NCBI GenBank assembly: GCA_013377005.1
Contig: JACABE010000032.1
Location: 1-44,865, forward strand
Reading direction: 5' to 3'
DNA from: Bacteroidota bacterium
GTDB lineage: Bacteria > Bacteroidota > Bacteroidia > Bacteroidales > JACABE01
Length of the DNA stretch: 44,865 bases
Shown: positions 16,783 through 26,781 of the stretch, piece after piece
Numbering within the stretch: the first letter of the stretch is position 1
Layout: every line of letters begins with the position of its first letter
The notes under the pieces: model-generated
What the model was told of the DNA's origin: nothing
Seen by the model: the letters and a program-made list of their open reading frames with translations, nothing else
Database searches by the model: none
Position numbers and translations under genes: made by a program

Positions 16783-19700
16783 ATGAAAAAACTATTATTC
16801 TTATTAATTGCGACATTTTTCTTAGCTACAAGTTCATGGGCACAACTTACAGGAATAAAAACTATCCCTGGAACTACTGGTTATAACACTATTAAAATGG
16901 CTATTGATTCATTGAATGCAAAAGGTGTTGGCACAGAAGGTGTTAAGTTTAATATAACTACAGGACACACGGAAATAGCTCCTTCTGGCGGATTTGTTAT
17001 CACTGCTACAGGAACAGCAGTAAATCCTATTATTTTTCAAAGAAATGGAACTGGAGTAAATCCTATAATAACAGCTGGAATTGGAACAGGTACAACTGAT
17101 GCTATTATTAAAATTACGGGTGGAGATTATATAACTTTTGATGGAATTGATCTTAAAGATACTACCTCTAATACCACTGCTACCACCCAAATGGAATGGG
17201 GGTATGCTTTAGTAAAGAAACAAAACACCGCTCCTTTCGATGGTTGTCAATTTGTAACTATTAAAAATTGCTCAATTAGCTTAAATAAATCAAATACAGT
17301 TTCTGTTGGTATTTATGCAGGAAATCATATTGCCACAGCAACAACAGCTCTAACAATTACAGCTACTACAGATGCTATGAATAATTGTAAGTTTTTTAAT
17401 AATATTATCTCAAATGTTTATAGTGGTATTTCTGTTACTGGTTATGGTGCAACAACTAATCTAACATTATATGATTCAAACAATGAAATTGGTGTGGATG
17501 GAGCAAATATTATTACTAATTTAGGTGGTGGTAGTGCTATTGTTAGAGGAATTTTTGTAGTAAATCAAAAAGGCTTAAAAGTAGCTAATAACATTATAAA
17601 TTCTTCAATAGCAGGACTAACTGGCGCTGGTTTCGGAATTTTTACTACAAACGGGACTTCTTCAAATGTGGATATTTATAATAATACGATCACCCTAACT
17701 GCCAAAACTGGTACTTTTACTTCAACTCTCACAGCCATAAGTAATACAATGGGCAGTACTGCAGCCTCAAACACAGTAAACATATACAATAATACAATTT
17801 CAAATTGTAATTTATCAGCAGCTACTAGTGGTAGTTTTATTGGTATCTCAAACACGGGAGCTGCTGCAACTGTAAATATTTATGGCAATATTATAAACGG
17901 AGATACTTTAGCTGGAACTGGTAGTTTTACCGGTATTAATAACAGTGCTGTTATGGGGACAAATCCTTTAAATATTTACTCAAATGTAATTACCAATAAT
18001 GCTAAAACAGGTGCCAGCGGTAATATGTATTGCACCCAAGCAAATACGGCAACTATTGATTTTTACTCAAATATTATTCACGATAATTCTGCTACAGGGA
18101 CTACAACATTTTATGGATATTATAACTTCAGTGCTGCTGTTTCGGAAACTTATCGCAATAATACCATATACAATTTAACTCATAGCGGAACAGGAACATT
18201 AATTGCCTTTAATGATTCTACATCAACTGGTACAAAAAACATTTTTGGAAATACAATTTATTCTTTAAACTCTGGCGGAAATGTGACAGGCATGTTTTTT
18301 AAAGCGGCTACAGTTGCAAATATTTATAAAAATAATATTTATAATTTAAGCACAAGTGGGTCAGCATCTCAGTCGATAGGTATTACTTATACAGGAACTA
18401 CTGGTAATATTTATAACAATTATATATCCGATATCAAAGCAACAGCATCATCACACGCAACTGGAGTAATTGGCATTAACCTTGGAGGTAACACTCAAAA
18501 TCTTTATTATAACACAATATATTTGAATGCTATCAGTTCTTCTTCAACTACTTTTGGAAGTGCCGGTATTTATAAATTAGCAGTGACAGTAGGCGATTTT
18601 AGAAATAATATTATTGCAAACAACTCAACTGCAGGTTCTACTGGATTTACTACAGCATTCAGACTATCAGGAATATATACTGCATCTAATTATGCTGCAA
18701 CGTCTAATTACAATTGTTTTTATGCAGGAACTCCTTCAACAAGCAATTTAATTTTTTATGATGGTACAAACGCCAGTCAAGTTCTTGATTCTTTCAAAAC
18801 AATTGCAACAGGAAGAGATATAGCGTCTATTAGTCAATTGCCTCCTTTTGTAAACACTACGTCAACACCATACAATCTTCATTTACAAACTACCATTTCT
18901 ACTGGTTGCGAAAGCGGTGGTATTAGAATTACATCACCAGCTATTGCTGATGATTTTGATGGCAACATTCGCTGGGGTGAACCCGGATATACAGGAACTG
19001 GCTCTACAACTGATATTGGGGCAAATGAATTTGAAGGAAAGCCTATTTACACATGTACCACACCTAATCCCGGCAATTCTGTTGCTTCAGCTAATACTTT
19101 ATGCTTAGGAAATTCAACTGTACTTTCATTACAAAATTTAAGCTCAGGAACCGGGATTAATTACCAATGGAAAAGCTCTATCGATAGCATTACTTATACT
19201 AATATTTCCGGTGCTACAGCTTCAACATATACTGCAACTCCACTAACTCCTACTTTTTACAAATGTGATGTTACATGCCCAAATGGTCCTATCACTACAA
19301 CTTCTAATCCTGTTAAAATTATCTTTTCTTCAAGTATTGCTTCAACTACTCCAGGATCTCGTTGCAATTCAGGAACTGTAAGCTTAGCTGCAACAGCTAA
19401 TGGAACAGGCACTTTGGTTTGGCACACAACCGCATTTGGTGGAGCTCCAATTGGAACAGGTTCTCCATTTACCACACCTACAATTACCGCAACAACTGAT
19501 TTTTATGTAGGTACTGAAACTTATTCTCCTAATACAGCAATTGCCATTGGAGCAGGTGCTTCAACTTCTTCTGGATTTCCAAATCCGTTTTATTCTGACA
19601 AAAGCAATATCCATACACAACATTTAATTACTGCAGCCCAATTACAAGCAGCAGGATTAAGTGCAGGGAATATTACATCAGTGGCTTTAGATGTTACATC

Positions 19701-22700
19701 TATAGGCACTTTACCAATGATTAATTTATCTGTAAAAATTGGCACTACTACTGCAACTAGTTTGACTACTTTTGCTTCTAATACAAGTTTTAGCACAGTT
19801 TATACAAATGCTTCTTTAATGCCAACCTTAGGCTCAAATGTGTTAACCTTTACGACACCTTTCAATTGGGATGGTGTTTCAAATATTGTATTGGAATTTT
19901 GTCATGGAAATGCATCTTCTACTGCAGCTATGAACAGAACTATAAAAACTGATGCTACAGCTTATGTTTCGTCTATTAAAACAAGTTTAATATCAGCTGC
20001 TGATTCCGCTACGATTTGCAGTGATGTAGCAAGTAATTTAGTTTCCTACTCAGAATGTCCTAAATTTGTGTTTACAGGACGAGCTGTTTGTTCTAGTCCT
20101 CGTGCAAAAGTAAGTGCTACAATAACTCCTGCCCCAGTTCTATCAATAACAGCCAATCAAACAATTTGTAATAATACTATCACAAGTTTAAAAGTAATTT
20201 CCGATACTAATAGTTATAACTCTTATATTTGGACTCCTTCCACAGGATTATATACAAACTCTACAGCTACGACAGCTTATGTAGCTGGAGCAAGTGCCAC
20301 TACTGTTTATGTAAAATCCGCTACTCCGGTTGTTACAACTTACACATGTTCAGCCTCCAATGCATTTTTTTGTGCAAATACAGCAACATCTACTGTAGCT
20401 GTGTTACCAGCAAGTCCCACTATTACAGCAGTGTCATCTCCAATATGTGGAAGTGGCAGATCTCTATTATCAGTTTCTCCATCCACAGGTTATGGTGATG
20501 CTACATTTCAATGGAAAAGCTCTTCAGATAGCATAACTTTCACCGATATTATTGGACATACCACACTAAATGATACAACAGCAATTATTAGTTCAAAAAC
20601 ATATTATCAATTAATTATTAAAGATGGAACGGGGAATACATGTGTTCAACCTTCAGTAAGTGTTGCAGTAAATAATCCTCAGGTTTTAACTACAGCAGGA
20701 GCAAACCGCTGTGGACCAGGCACTGTTAATCTTGCAGCAACTGCAAGTTCTGGTACCACTTTAAGATGGTATTCCACTTCAACTGGTGGTAGTAGTATAG
20801 GAACAGGAACAAGTTTTACAACTCCAATTATTACAAGTAATACAGATTATTATGTTGCTGCAGATTTTAATAATACAGCAACAACAGCAACTATTGGCAA
20901 TGGAATAGCGACTGCATTTGGCACTTACACTCCATTCTGCCATACTTATGGCGGTAGTAAAACTCAATATCTTTTTACTGCAGCTGAATTAACTTCAGCA
21001 AATATTAAAGCAGGATCCATCAATGGATTGAGTCTTTTTGTTACTGCAATGGGAATAACATACAATGGATTTTATATCCAAATAGGCAATACTACTCTAA
21101 CTAATTTTACATCAACAGCAAATATTCTTGGTGGTTTAACTACTGTTTATAATTCAGCAAGTCTCACTCCTACAGTTGGTACAAATAGCTATACTTTTTC
21201 AACACCATTTATTTGGGATGGTACTTCAAATATTGTTATCTCTTTAAGTTGGAGCAATACTAATGGAGGAGGAAGTTCTGCAACTGTAAAAGTAGATCCA
21301 ACAACAAATTATTCAAGTCAAGGTTACAACAAGGATAATGAAACATCTGCAAATATGCTAGCATTTACAGGTTCTGTAGCTGGAAGTGGCACATTATCAA
21401 CTTCTCAAAACAGGCCTCAAATTAGATTTAATTACACACCTATATGTTCAAGTGCACGTTCTACTGTATCTGTTATCTATTCAGCACCTCCGATTCTTAG
21501 TCTTAGTGCAAATCAAACCATTTGCAGTAATTCAATTTCATCATTTTCTGTAACATCACCTTTGGCAAATTTCAGCTCTTATACATGGGTCCCTATAACT
21601 TATCTATATACAGATAGTTTATGTACAATCCCTTATACTGCATCGGCAAGTGCTACAAAAGTTTATGCTAAACCAACTTCAAGTGGAAAGATTGATTACA
21701 CATGTACAGCAAACAACTCCTCGTCACTTTGTTCAAATTCAGCTACAGTAACACTTACAATTAATCCAACACCAACTGCATTAGCTATTACACCATCTTC
21801 TTCTACGATTTGCCCAGGTATAATTCAACCTTTAACTACCAATGGAGGAACTATAACAAATGCAGTATTATTTTCAGAAAACTTCAACGGGACAACCAAT
21901 AATTGGACAACTTCCAATACATCCACAGGAACAAGTCCAACATCTGCTGATTGGAAATTAACAACAGATGGTTATTTTTATAGTAGTTATGGAACATGGC
22001 ATAGCAATGATAATTCTCAATTTTACATGTCTAATAGCAATGCCAGTGGAACTGGTTCTAAAACAACAACTACTCTAATTAGCCCTTCTTTTAATACAAC
22101 AGGATTTTCCTCATTAGCATTAAAATTTTGGCATTATTATCGTTACAATACTGACAGTGCAATGGTTGAAATTTCTACTGATAGTTCTGTTTCTTGGACT
22201 CCTTTAAAAGTATATAAATCAACTCAAGGTAATATATCTGCTTTTGTTAGAGATTCTATAGATTTTTCTTCCTATATAAATCAACCTAATGTTAAAATCA
22301 GATTTAATTATTATGATGCAGCTGGTTATTTTTGGGGAATTGATAATGTAAGTATTACAGGAAACCAAAACACTTCTATTGTATGGTCACCAATTACTGG
22401 ATTATTTGCTGATACTGCAGCAACTATTCCATACTTAACAGGAACGAGTGCTTCAAAAGTTTATTCAAAACCAACATCAAATATAACATACAATATTATT
22501 GCTACTAATGCAGTACTTTGTTCCAGTTCAGGTAATTCATCAATAACAGTTAATGCACTACCTGCCAATGCAGGTGGGATCTCTGGAACTACTTCTACTG
22601 TATGCCAAGGAGAATCTGGTTTTGTATATAATGTTCCGACAATTGCTGGAGCAACATCTTACACATGGTTATATTCTGGTTCAGGAGCAATAATATCAAC

Positions 22701-24996
22701 TTCATCCAATAGTGCAACTGTTAATTATTCAGCTACAGGAACTACAGGAAATCTAACTGTTGCTGGTCATAATACTTGTGGTGATGGGGTATTTTCTGCA
22801 AACTTTCCTATCACAGTAAATCCAATACCAGTTACAGGTGGTACAATATCCGGAACGGCCAGTGTTTGCCAGGGAGCAACAAATATTGTGTACTCAGTTC
22901 CTGCTATTGATCATGCAACTTCTTATGAATGGTCATACTCTGGAACCGGAGCTAATTTTACTCCAATTACAAATACTGATAGTGTAATTATAAGTTTTAC
23001 ATCTACTGCAACACTTGGTAATTTAAAAGTTAGAGGTAAAAATGCTTGTGGAAATGGTTTATATTCTGCTAATTATTTTATTACAGTAAATCCATTTCCA
23101 TCTGCCGCAGGAACAATCTCTGGTTCTGCAACTGTTTGCCATGGATATAATAATGTTGTTTACACAGTTCCTGCTATAAATAGTGCCACATCTTACATTT
23201 GGTCATATTCAGGAACAGGTGTTACTTATACAGCAAATACAACAACCAATACTGTTTCTATTAGTTTTTCAGCAACAGCAACTATTGGTAATTTAACAGT
23301 ATTTGGTCGTAATGCCTGTGGAGATGGTATTATTTCTGCAAGTTTTCCTATTACCTTTAGCAATATTCCTGCTGCTGCAGGAACTATTACTGGTACTTCT
23401 GTAGTATGTCAGGGGCAAAATAATGTTGCGTTTTCAGTTCCTGCAATAACAAATGCAACTTCATATAATTGGTCATATTCAGGTGCTGGAGCAACGTATT
23501 CTGGAAATTCCAATAATATCACTATTAGTTTTTTACCAACTGCTTCATCGGGGAATCTAACAGTATCAGGTCATAGTAATTGCGGTGATGGAATCATTTC
23601 AGCTAGCTATCCTATTACAATTAATCTTTTACCTGTTGCTGCTGGAACAATATCAGGAACAGCTTCTGTATGTCAAGGCGTAAGCAATATTACTTATACT
23701 GTTCCTGCTATCTCAAATGCGCTAACTTATACTTGGGCATATTCTGGTTCAGGAGTAAATTTTTCACCAACTACAACTACAAATAATAATACTATTAATT
23801 TTTTATCAACAGCAACCTCTGGTAATTTAACTGTAAAAGGACACAATGCTTGTGGTGATGGTATTATTTCTGCAAATTATTTTATAACTGTCAACATCAC
23901 ACCTGATGCAGCAGGAGCTATAACAGGAAATGCCGCAGTTTGTGCGGGAGAAACAAATATTACTTATCATGTACCTACTATTTCTGGTGCCAATTCCTAT
24001 GTTTGGAATTATTCAGGTACAGGTGCAAGTTTTTCACCATCAGCCACTACCAATGCAGATAGTGTTACTATTAGCTTTAGTACTTCAGCAACGACAGGAA
24101 GTTTAACAGTTAAAGGGCAAAATAATTGCGGATATGGTGTAGTTTCTGCAAACTATCTTATAAATGTTAACGGAATTCCTGCTGCAGCAGGAACTATAAT
24201 TGGACCAACTACTGTTTGTCAAGGACAAGATAGTATAATTTTTAAAGTTCCCAGTATTTTAAATGCAACATCTTATATTTGGTCTTATTCAGGTGCCGGA
24301 GCTAGTTTTACACCAACTACAACTGAGGATAGTGTAAAAATCAGCTTCTCTCCAACAGCTACACAAGGGAATTTAACTGTAAAAGGCTATAGTATTTGTG
24401 GTAACGGAATTCTCTCAACTAATCATGCTATTCATGTTAATCCTCTTCCCGGAAATGCAGGAGTAATAACTGGACCGCAATATGTTTATAAAGGATACTC
24501 CAATATTAAATTTAGTGTTCCTGTAATTTCGGGTGCGAGCTCTTATGTTTGGTCATATTCCGGAACCGGTGTTACTTTTGTACCACCATCAGGAATAACT
24601 ACAAATGATACTATATGGCTCAACTTTAGTTCAACGGCAACATCTGGAAACTTAACTGTTACAGGTCAAAATTCATGTGGAGATGGAGCTGTTTCTCAAA
24701 ATGCTTATATTGCAGTTTTCCCTGTTGGTATTGATGATCTTGGTAATTCTTTAAATTTTCAAATTTATCCTAATCCAAGTAAAGGTATAATTACTGTTAA
24801 TATCAATGATATAAATAGTAATTTAGATTTACAGATTACAAATATTCAAGGCAAAGTAATTCATAAAGAAACGCTTACTAATGATAAAACATCTTATACC
24901 CAAGATATTGATTTAACAAGCTATCCTAAAGGAATATACTTTGTAAAAATTATCAACAAAGACTTTACTAAAGTTGAAAAAATTGTTCTTCAGTAA
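16783..24996 (+). CDS. Giant T9SS-secreted beta-helix/Ig-like/PKD-like repeat protein
   Basis: A 2737-residue exported protein. Signal peptide at residues 1-20 (MKKLLFLLIATFFLATSSWA). Residues about 20-750 are a Ser/Thr/Asn-rich right-handed beta-helix of parallel strands (recurring xIYNNTIxN motifs), ending in DIGANEFEG. Residues about 757-846, 1121-1210, 1215-1300 and 1570-1663 are Ig-like domains with TICxx starts. A module of about 265 residues occurs twice (852-1116 and 1303-1566). A jelly-roll-like domain of about 175 residues is inserted into a third Ig-like domain (1666-1926). Eight PKD-like repeats (1930-2648) and a T9SS type A sorting domain (about 2655-2737, FQIYPNPSKG, YPKGIYFVKI) follow. 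No catalytic motif is seen. A cell-surface adhesin or matrix role is the likeliest reading, but no ligand can be named. Confidence 0.85.
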   Translation: MKKLLFLLIATFFLATSSWAQLTGIKTIPGTTGYNTIKMAIDSLNAKGVGTEGVKFNITTGHTEIAPSGGFVITATGTAVNPIIFQRNGTGVNPIITAGIGTGTTDAIIKITGGDYITFDGIDLKDTTSNTTATTQMEWGYALVKKQNTAPFDGCQFVTIKNCSISLNKSNTVSVGIYAGNHIATATTALTITATTDAMNNCKFFNNIISNVYSGISVTGYGATTNLTLYDSNNEIGVDGANIITNLGGGSAIVRGIFVVNQKGLKVANNIINSSIAGLTGAGFGIFTTNGTSSNVDIYNNTITLTAKTGTFTSTLTAISNTMGSTAASNTVNIYNNTISNCNLSAATSGSFIGISNTGAAATVNIYGNIINGDTLAGTGSFTGINNSAVMGTNPLNIYSNVITNNAKTGASGNMYCTQANTATIDFYSNIIHDNSATGTTTFYGYYNFSAAVSETYRNNTIYNLTHSGTGTLIAFNDSTSTGTKNIFGNTIYSLNSGGNVTGMFFKAATVANIYKNNIYNLSTSGSASQSIGITYTGTTGNIYNNYISDIKATASSHATGVIGINLGGNTQNLYYNTIYLNAISSSSTTFGSAGIYKLAVTVGDFRNNIIANNSTAGSTGFTTAFRLSGIYTASNYAATSNYNCFYAGTPSTSNLIFYDGTNASQVLDSFKTIATGRDIASISQLPPFVNTTSTPYNLHLQTTISTGCESGGIRITSPAIADDFDGNIRWGEPGYTGTGSTTDIGANEFEGKPIYTCTTPNPGNSVASANTLCLGNSTVLSLQNLSSGTGINYQWKSSIDSITYTNISGATASTYTATPLTPTFYKCDVTCPNGPITTTSNPVKIIFSSSIASTTPGSRCNSGTVSLAATANGTGTLVWHTTAFGGAPIGTGSPFTTPTITATTDFYVGTETYSPNTAIAIGAGASTSSGFPNPFYSDKSNIHTQHLITAAQLQAAGLSAGNITSVALDVTSIGTLPMINLSVKIGTTTATSLTTFASNTSFSTVYTNASLMPTLGSNVLTFTTPFNWDGVSNIVLEFCHGNASSTAAMNRTIKTDATAYVSSIKTSLISAADSATICSDVASNLVSYSECPKFVFTGRAVCSSPRAKVSATITPAPVLSITANQTICNNTITSLKVISDTNSYNSYIWTPSTGLYTNSTATTAYVAGASATTVYVKSATPVVTTYTCSASNAFFCANTATSTVAVLPASPTITAVSSPICGSGRSLLSVSPSTGYGDATFQWKSSSDSITFTDIIGHTTLNDTTAIISSKTYYQLIIKDGTGNTCVQPSVSVAVNNPQVLTTAGANRCGPGTVNLAATASSGTTLRWYSTSTGGSSIGTGTSFTTPIITSNTDYYVAADFNNTATTATIGNGIATAFGTYTPFCHTYGGSKTQYLFTAAELTSANIKAGSINGLSLFVTAMGITYNGFYIQIGNTTLTNFTSTANILGGLTTVYNSASLTPTVGTNSYTFSTPFIWDGTSNIVISLSWSNTNGGGSSATVKVDPTTNYSSQGYNKDNETSANMLAFTGSVAGSGTLSTSQNRPQIRFNYTPICSSARSTVSVIYSAPPILSLSANQTICSNSISSFSVTSPLANFSSYTWVPITYLYTDSLCTIPYTASASATKVYAKPTSSGKIDYTCTANNSSSLCSNSATVTLTINPTPTALAITPSSSTICPGIIQPLTTNGGTITNAVLFSENFNGTTNNWTTSNTSTGTSPTSADWKLTTDGYFYSSYGTWHSNDNSQFYMSNSNASGTGSKTTTTLISPSFNTTGFSSLALKFWHYYRYNTDSAMVEISTDSSVSWTPLKVYKSTQGNISAFVRDSIDFSSYINQPNVKIRFNYYDAAGYFWGIDNVSITGNQNTSIVWSPITGLFADTAATIPYLTGTSASKVYSKPTSNITYNIIATNAVLCSSSGNSSITVNALPANAGGISGTTSTVCQGESGFVYNVPTIAGATSYTWLYSGSGAIISTSSNSATVNYSATGTTGNLTVAGHNTCGDGVFSANFPITVNPIPVTGGTISGTASVCQGATNIVYSVPAIDHATSYEWSYSGTGANFTPITNTDSVIISFTSTATLGNLKVRGKNACGNGLYSANYFITVNPFPSAAGTISGSATVCHGYNNVVYTVPAINSATSYIWSYSGTGVTYTANTTTNTVSISFSATATIGNLTVFGRNACGDGIISASFPITFSNIPAAAGTITGTSVVCQGQNNVAFSVPAITNATSYNWSYSGAGATYSGNSNNITISFLPTASSGNLTVSGHSNCGDGIISASYPITINLLPVAAGTISGTASVCQGVSNITYTVPAISNALTYTWAYSGSGVNFSPTTTTNNNTINFLSTATSGNLTVKGHNACGDGIISANYFITVNITPDAAGAITGNAAVCAGETNITYHVPTISGANSYVWNYSGTGASFSPSATTNADSVTISFSTSATTGSLTVKGQNNCGYGVVSANYLINVNGIPAAAGTIIGPTTVCQGQDSIIFKVPSILNATSYIWSYSGAGASFTPTTTEDSVKISFSPTATQGNLTVKGYSICGNGILSTNHAIHVNPLPGNAGVITGPQYVYKGYSNIKFSVPVISGASSYVWSYSGTGVTFVPPSGITTNDTIWLNFSSTATSGNLTVTGQNSCGDGAVSQNAYIAVFPVGIDDLGNSLNFQIYPNPSKGIITVNINDINSNLDLQITNIQGKVIHKETLTNDKTSYTQDIDLTSYPKGIYFVKIINKDFTKVEKIVLQ
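22570..24726 (+). repeat. Eight in-gene PKD-like domain repeats
   Basis: Eight tandem units of about 88-92 codons with the pattern AGxISG, VCQG, VPxI, ATSYxWSYSG, NLTVxGxNxCGxG and a closing xITVN. The units differ at many positions at both protein and DNA level, so they are old duplications, not a recent expansion. Confidence 0.85.
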
Positions 24997-25019
24997 TTTA
25001 TAACAATTACTTTACTCAA

Positions 25020-25056
25020 AAAGAGAGGCTGTCTTTATAGGATAGCCTCTCTTTCT
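25020..25056 (+). terminator. Rho-independent terminator after the giant cargo gene
   Basis: 13-bp stem AAGAGAGGCTGTC (25021-25033) and GATAGCCTCTCTT (25041-25053) with one G-U pair and a 7-nt loop, followed by T/C-rich sequence. It lies 24 bp after the stop. Confidence 0.85.
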
Positions 25057-25227
25057 ATATATAACTGCTTATGATTATCTATTCAATTTAAGAATACAAA
25101 ATGAATAGATTTTCAGAATCAACAATTAACTTAAACCCTATTCTACAAAATACAAATGAGAGCTAAGAAAGAGTTTAACCTATCTTGAATTTCATATTAC
25201 TTATTTTGTAACTAAACAAGATATTTT

Positions 25228-25268
25228 GAAAGTAAAAAAGCCTAAATTAATGGAGTAATTCAGCTTTT
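25228..25268 (-). terminator. Terminator-like hairpin at the end of the VF530 gene
   Basis: The hairpin is formed by AAAAAAGCCTAAATTA and TAATTCAGCTTTTTT around the stop codon. On the minus strand it ends in a T-run. The stem is imperfect and overlaps the last codons. Confidence 0.5.
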
Positions 25269-25501
25269 TTAGCATTGATATGTTTTAAGTATTTAAGATA
25301 TAGCCTTTCTACCTTTTCACGTGCCCAAGGTGTTTTTCGTAAAAACGCCAGACTCGATTTTATACTGGGATTTTCAATAAAACAACGAATATGAACTAAT
25401 GCTCCCAATGCATCCCAATCAAAGTAAAAAACCAAATCGTTGATAATTTCTTCCAGCTTAATACCATGTAATGGATTGTTTTTTTGTATCTGATTGGTCA
25501 T
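25247..25501 (-). CDS. VF530 family small DNA-binding protein
   Basis: An 84-residue protein with the family core [30 protein letters not shown] and the near-invariant [22 protein letters not shown] ending in YL. The fold is a small helical bundle first solved for a Vibrio fischeri protein and reported to bind double-stranded DNA; the biological role is unknown. Cytosolic, full length. Nothing about the neighbours suggests a partner. ATG start; terminator-like hairpin at its end. Confidence 0.88.
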   Translation of the reverse strand: MTNQIQKNNPLHGIKLEEIINDLVFYFDWDALGALVHIRCFIENPSIKSSLAFLRKTPWAREKVERLYLKYLKHINAKKAELLH

Positions 25502-25554
25502 TGTATCAATAAATTGTTTTTAAGAGTAATTCTATCATTTCTGATAATAAATAA

Positions 25555-25640
25555 CTGCTGCTATATCTTATTATATTTAATATAGCAACAGTACTAAATA
25601 ATAAAACTTCAAACCTTAATAAATGTTTGAAGTTTTATTA
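25555..25640. terminator. Two adjacent hairpins between lipoprotein and VF530 genes
   Basis: The first hairpin is CTGCTGCTATAT (25555-25566) with ATATAGCAACAG (25580-25591), one G-U pair. The second is a perfect 16-bp stem at 25599-25614 and 25625-25640 (AAAACTTCAAAC core), AT-rich outside, with T-rich flanks on both strands. The second probably ends the lipoprotein transcript on the minus strand. Confidence 0.6.
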
Positions 25641-25778
25641 CTAAAATAAGAACATCATAAATATAAAAATTTAATTTACGCGTAACCTATAAAATGGTTG
25701 TGTTTAAGATAAATTAAAAAGCCTTATTAATCTTCATATTAAAATCAATTTGAAGATTAATTATATCATAAAAGTTTA

Positions 25779-26609
25779 TTACTGAGGAACCTGTATAATT
25801 CCATCAGGTGTAGTAATTTTTACGTAATAACTAGAAGCAATTGAAAGAAATTCAATTTGAACATTGGTTTCTATAGCTGCATTATTATCGCTATTTGGTG
25901 TACGCATTAAGGCGTTAATTAAGCCACTTTGTATATATGGAGATATTGTATTAACAATAACTTCATGTCCAGTCTGAATAACTGCAGAAAATGATTTATA
26001 AGGACTAACTACTCCATTAATATTTCCACTAAACTTATATTGATCATCTGTAATTATTGTTGTATCACCCATCATCCAATCTATATGGAAAAGTGCATTA
26101 ACATTAATAACCTCACCTCCTTTGGTAATAGTAGCATTATAAATGCTATCAGTAAAAGAAATAATTGGTCCAATTGTATTTGAACTTTTAAAACCTTGGA
26201 CTCCAGTATTAGTAATCTTGATATTACCTGTTATAGGATTACCTCCAACAGTATAGTTGTTAAAAGTAATATTAGCAACAGTTCCTAAATTCCTAAAATC
26301 ACCATTCAAATTAGCTTCAAATGAACCACTTGAAGGAAAAATAAATGTATATAAATGAGTGGAAGGGGTATATGAAACTACAGCACCACCAATGTTAGCA
26401 TTGCCGGAAGCCATTAAAACAGAGTCATCTGAAGCTCTACAAAGTAAATCAAAAATATCACCATATACATCTTGAATAAAAGCATAATTTTTTGCCAAAG
26501 TTTGCTGCTGTTCATAATTTACAGGAGCATTGGGATCATCACTTTTATTACATGAAACTGTTATAAATAACAAAGCAATAAACGACAAGAATAAGTTAAT
26601 TTTTTTCAT
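25779..26609 (-). CDS. Lipoprotein of unknown function
   Basis: A 276-residue lipoprotein with the signal peptide MKKINLFLSFIALLFITVSC and a lipobox ending in Cys20, then NKSDDPNAP. The mature part is rich in short beta strands and Gly/Asn turns (GNANIGGAVVSYTP, TFIFPSSGSFEANLNGD, ITNTGVQGFKSS, DQYKFSGNINGVV) and ends near the stop with ITTPDGIIQVPQ. I recognise no family. The frame stays open 18 codons further upstream, but the -7 element at 26653-26660 would then lie within the coding part, so the ATG at 26609 is chosen. Monocistronic, with hairpins about 140 bp downstream. Confidence 0.75.
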   Translation of the reverse strand: MKKINLFLSFIALLFITVSCNKSDDPNAPVNYEQQQTLAKNYAFIQDVYGDIFDLLCRASDDSVLMASGNANIGGAVVSYTPSTHLYTFIFPSSGSFEANLNGDFRNLGTVANITFNNYTVGGNPITGNIKITNTGVQGFKSSNTIGPIISFTDSIYNATITKGGEVINVNALFHIDWMMGDTTIITDDQYKFSGNINGVVSPYKSFSAVIQTGHEVIVNTISPYIQSGLINALMRTPNSDNNAAIETNVQIEFLSIASSYYVKITTPDGIIQVPQ

Positions 26610-26652
26610 AAGCATTCTTTTTAAATAATGAAACAATTTATAAATAACTACA

Positions 26653-26660
26653 CAAAGATA
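26653..26660 (-). promoter_or_regulatory. -7 promoter element of the 25779-26609 lipoprotein gene
   Basis: The minus strand reads TATCTTTG, a perfect TAnnTTTG match, 43 bp before the ATG at 26609. Confidence 0.65.
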
Positions 26661-26781
26661 CAATAAATAAAAAGAAAATCACAATTTTTAACTTAAAATC
26701 TAGAGAGAGAGAAAACTGTTAGAATTTTTAAACATTTCAAACTTCTCTAAAATAAATAATTTAAAAGATATTTCACATAAC

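Noticed and set aside
20779-20967. Cys-rich minus-strand frame in the giant gene
   Set aside because: Ser/Cys richness comes from the complement of the Thr/Ala-rich repeats in the true frame.
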